NCBI GenBank assembly: GCA_049514955.1 | Contig: JBEKUO010000348.1 | Location: 1-7,691, forward strand | Direction of reading: 5' to 3' | DNA from: Bog-159 sp049514955 | Lineage (GTDB): Bacteria > Acidobacteriota > Terriglobia > Bryobacterales > Bryobacteraceae | DNA: 7,691 nt | Part shown: one piece after another, positions 7,184-7,691 of the stretch | Layout: each line of letters opens with the position of its first letter | How positions within the stretch are numbered: the first letter of the stretch is position 1 | Position numbers and translations under genes: made by a program | The notes under the pieces: generated by a model | Told to the model about the DNA's origin: nothing | What the model saw: only the letters and a program-made list of their open reading frames with translations | Databases searched by the model: none

Positions 7184-7691
7184 GCACCATTACAACCGCC
7201 GCGCCTAAGAAGGTGAACCGCATCGGGCTCGAGGTCCTGAACTACAAGGGCGCCAAGACTACGCTGTGCGCCGGCTGCGGCCACAATTCCATCTCCGAGC
7301 GAGTCATCGAATGCTTCTACGAGTTGGGCGTGGAGCCCTGGAGGGTGGGCAAGTTCTCGGGCATCGGCTGCTCGTCGAAGTCGCCGGCCTACTTCTTGAA
7401 CATGTCGCACGGGTTTAACGCCGTGCACGGCCGCATGCCGTCGGTGGCCACCGGCGCCATCATGGCGAACCGCAACATGCTGGGCCTGGGTGTCACGGGA
7501 GACGGCGACACAGCCTCCATCGGGATCGGCCAGTTCATGCATTTGGTGCGCCGCAATCTGCCGATGATCTACATCATCGAAGACAACGGCGTGTATGGTC
7601 TGACCAAGGGGCAGTTCTCGGCCACGGCGGATCTCGGCTCGAAGCTGAAGACCGGCGTGATCAACGATCTGCCACCCTTCGATTGCTGCGC
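7180..7691 (+). CDS. korB: 2-oxoacid:ferredoxin oxidoreductase beta subunit (KorB type), 3' end cut by the window
   Basis: Thiamine-diphosphate and [4Fe-4S] subunit that pairs with the fused gamma-alpha subunit just upstream. The first 170 codons are present, about half of the usual length. Visible motifs: LCAGCGHN with Cys30 and Cys33, GIGCSSKSPAYF with Cys64, GRMPSVATGA (84-93), and the TPP/Mg site GDGD (107-110) followed by EDNGVYGLTKGQ (134-145), whose Asn136 and surrounding residues complete the GDG-x(n)-N motif. Cys30, Cys33 and Cys64 correspond to three of the four cysteines that hold the single cluster in this family; the fourth should lie past the right edge. LTKGQFSAT is characteristic of 2-oxoacid:ferredoxin oxidoreductase beta subunits. 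An intact, active protein is expected, though everything after residue 170 is unseen. Confidence 0.95.
   Translation, partial: MSTITTAAPKKVNRIGLEVLNYKGAKTTLCAGCGHNSISERVIECFYELGVEPWRVGKFSGIGCSSKSPAYFLNMSHGFNAVHGRMPSVATGAIMANRNMLGLGVTGDGDTASIGIGQFMHLVRRNLPMIYIIEDNGVYGLTKGQFSATADLGSKLKTGVINDLPPFDCC

Overview
The window reads left to right on the + strand throughout and looks like a piece of a GC-rich bacterial chromosome. The large two-FtsX-domain ABC permease and the fused gamma-alpha KorA type would fit an Acidobacteriota (Solibacter/Bryobacter-like) genome. That placement is inference from protein style, not from a marker gene. No tRNA, rRNA, CRISPR array, transposase or long repeat was found.

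Layout. (1) Positions 1-1130 hold the 3' part of a type-3 copper enzyme of the tyrosinase/polyphenol oxidase family. Its real start and first CuA histidine lie left of the window. It is visibly less GC-rich than its neighbours. (2) A 75-base gap with no clear signal follows. (3) Positions 1206-5010 hold a two-gene ABC cassette: a LolD/MacB-type ATPase overlapping by 29 bases a 1051-residue FtsX-family permease. (4) Positions 5019-5189 hold a doubtful 56-codon ORF whose second half resembles the C-terminal tail of a glyoxalase-fold (VOC) protein and may be a gene remnant. (5) Positions 5190-5338 are a short regulatory region with a perfect TATAAT box and a good AAGGA ribosome binding site. (6) Positions 5339-7691 hold korA (fused gamma-alpha) and korB (cut by the window end), joined by an ATGA overlap. 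They encode a thiamine-diphosphate, iron-sulfur 2-oxoacid:ferredoxin oxidoreductase, probably acting on 2-oxoglutarate.

How they work together. The ATPase and permease form one transporter or membrane-remodelling complex, and KorA and KorB form one enzyme. No functional link is visible between the copper oxidase, the ABC pair and the ferredoxin oxidoreductase. I see no strong evidence of an undescribed multi-gene system. The most interesting points are the atypical copper-site surroundings and base composition of the tyrosinase-like gene, the unusually large first extracytoplasmic domain of the permease, and the possible VOC fossil.
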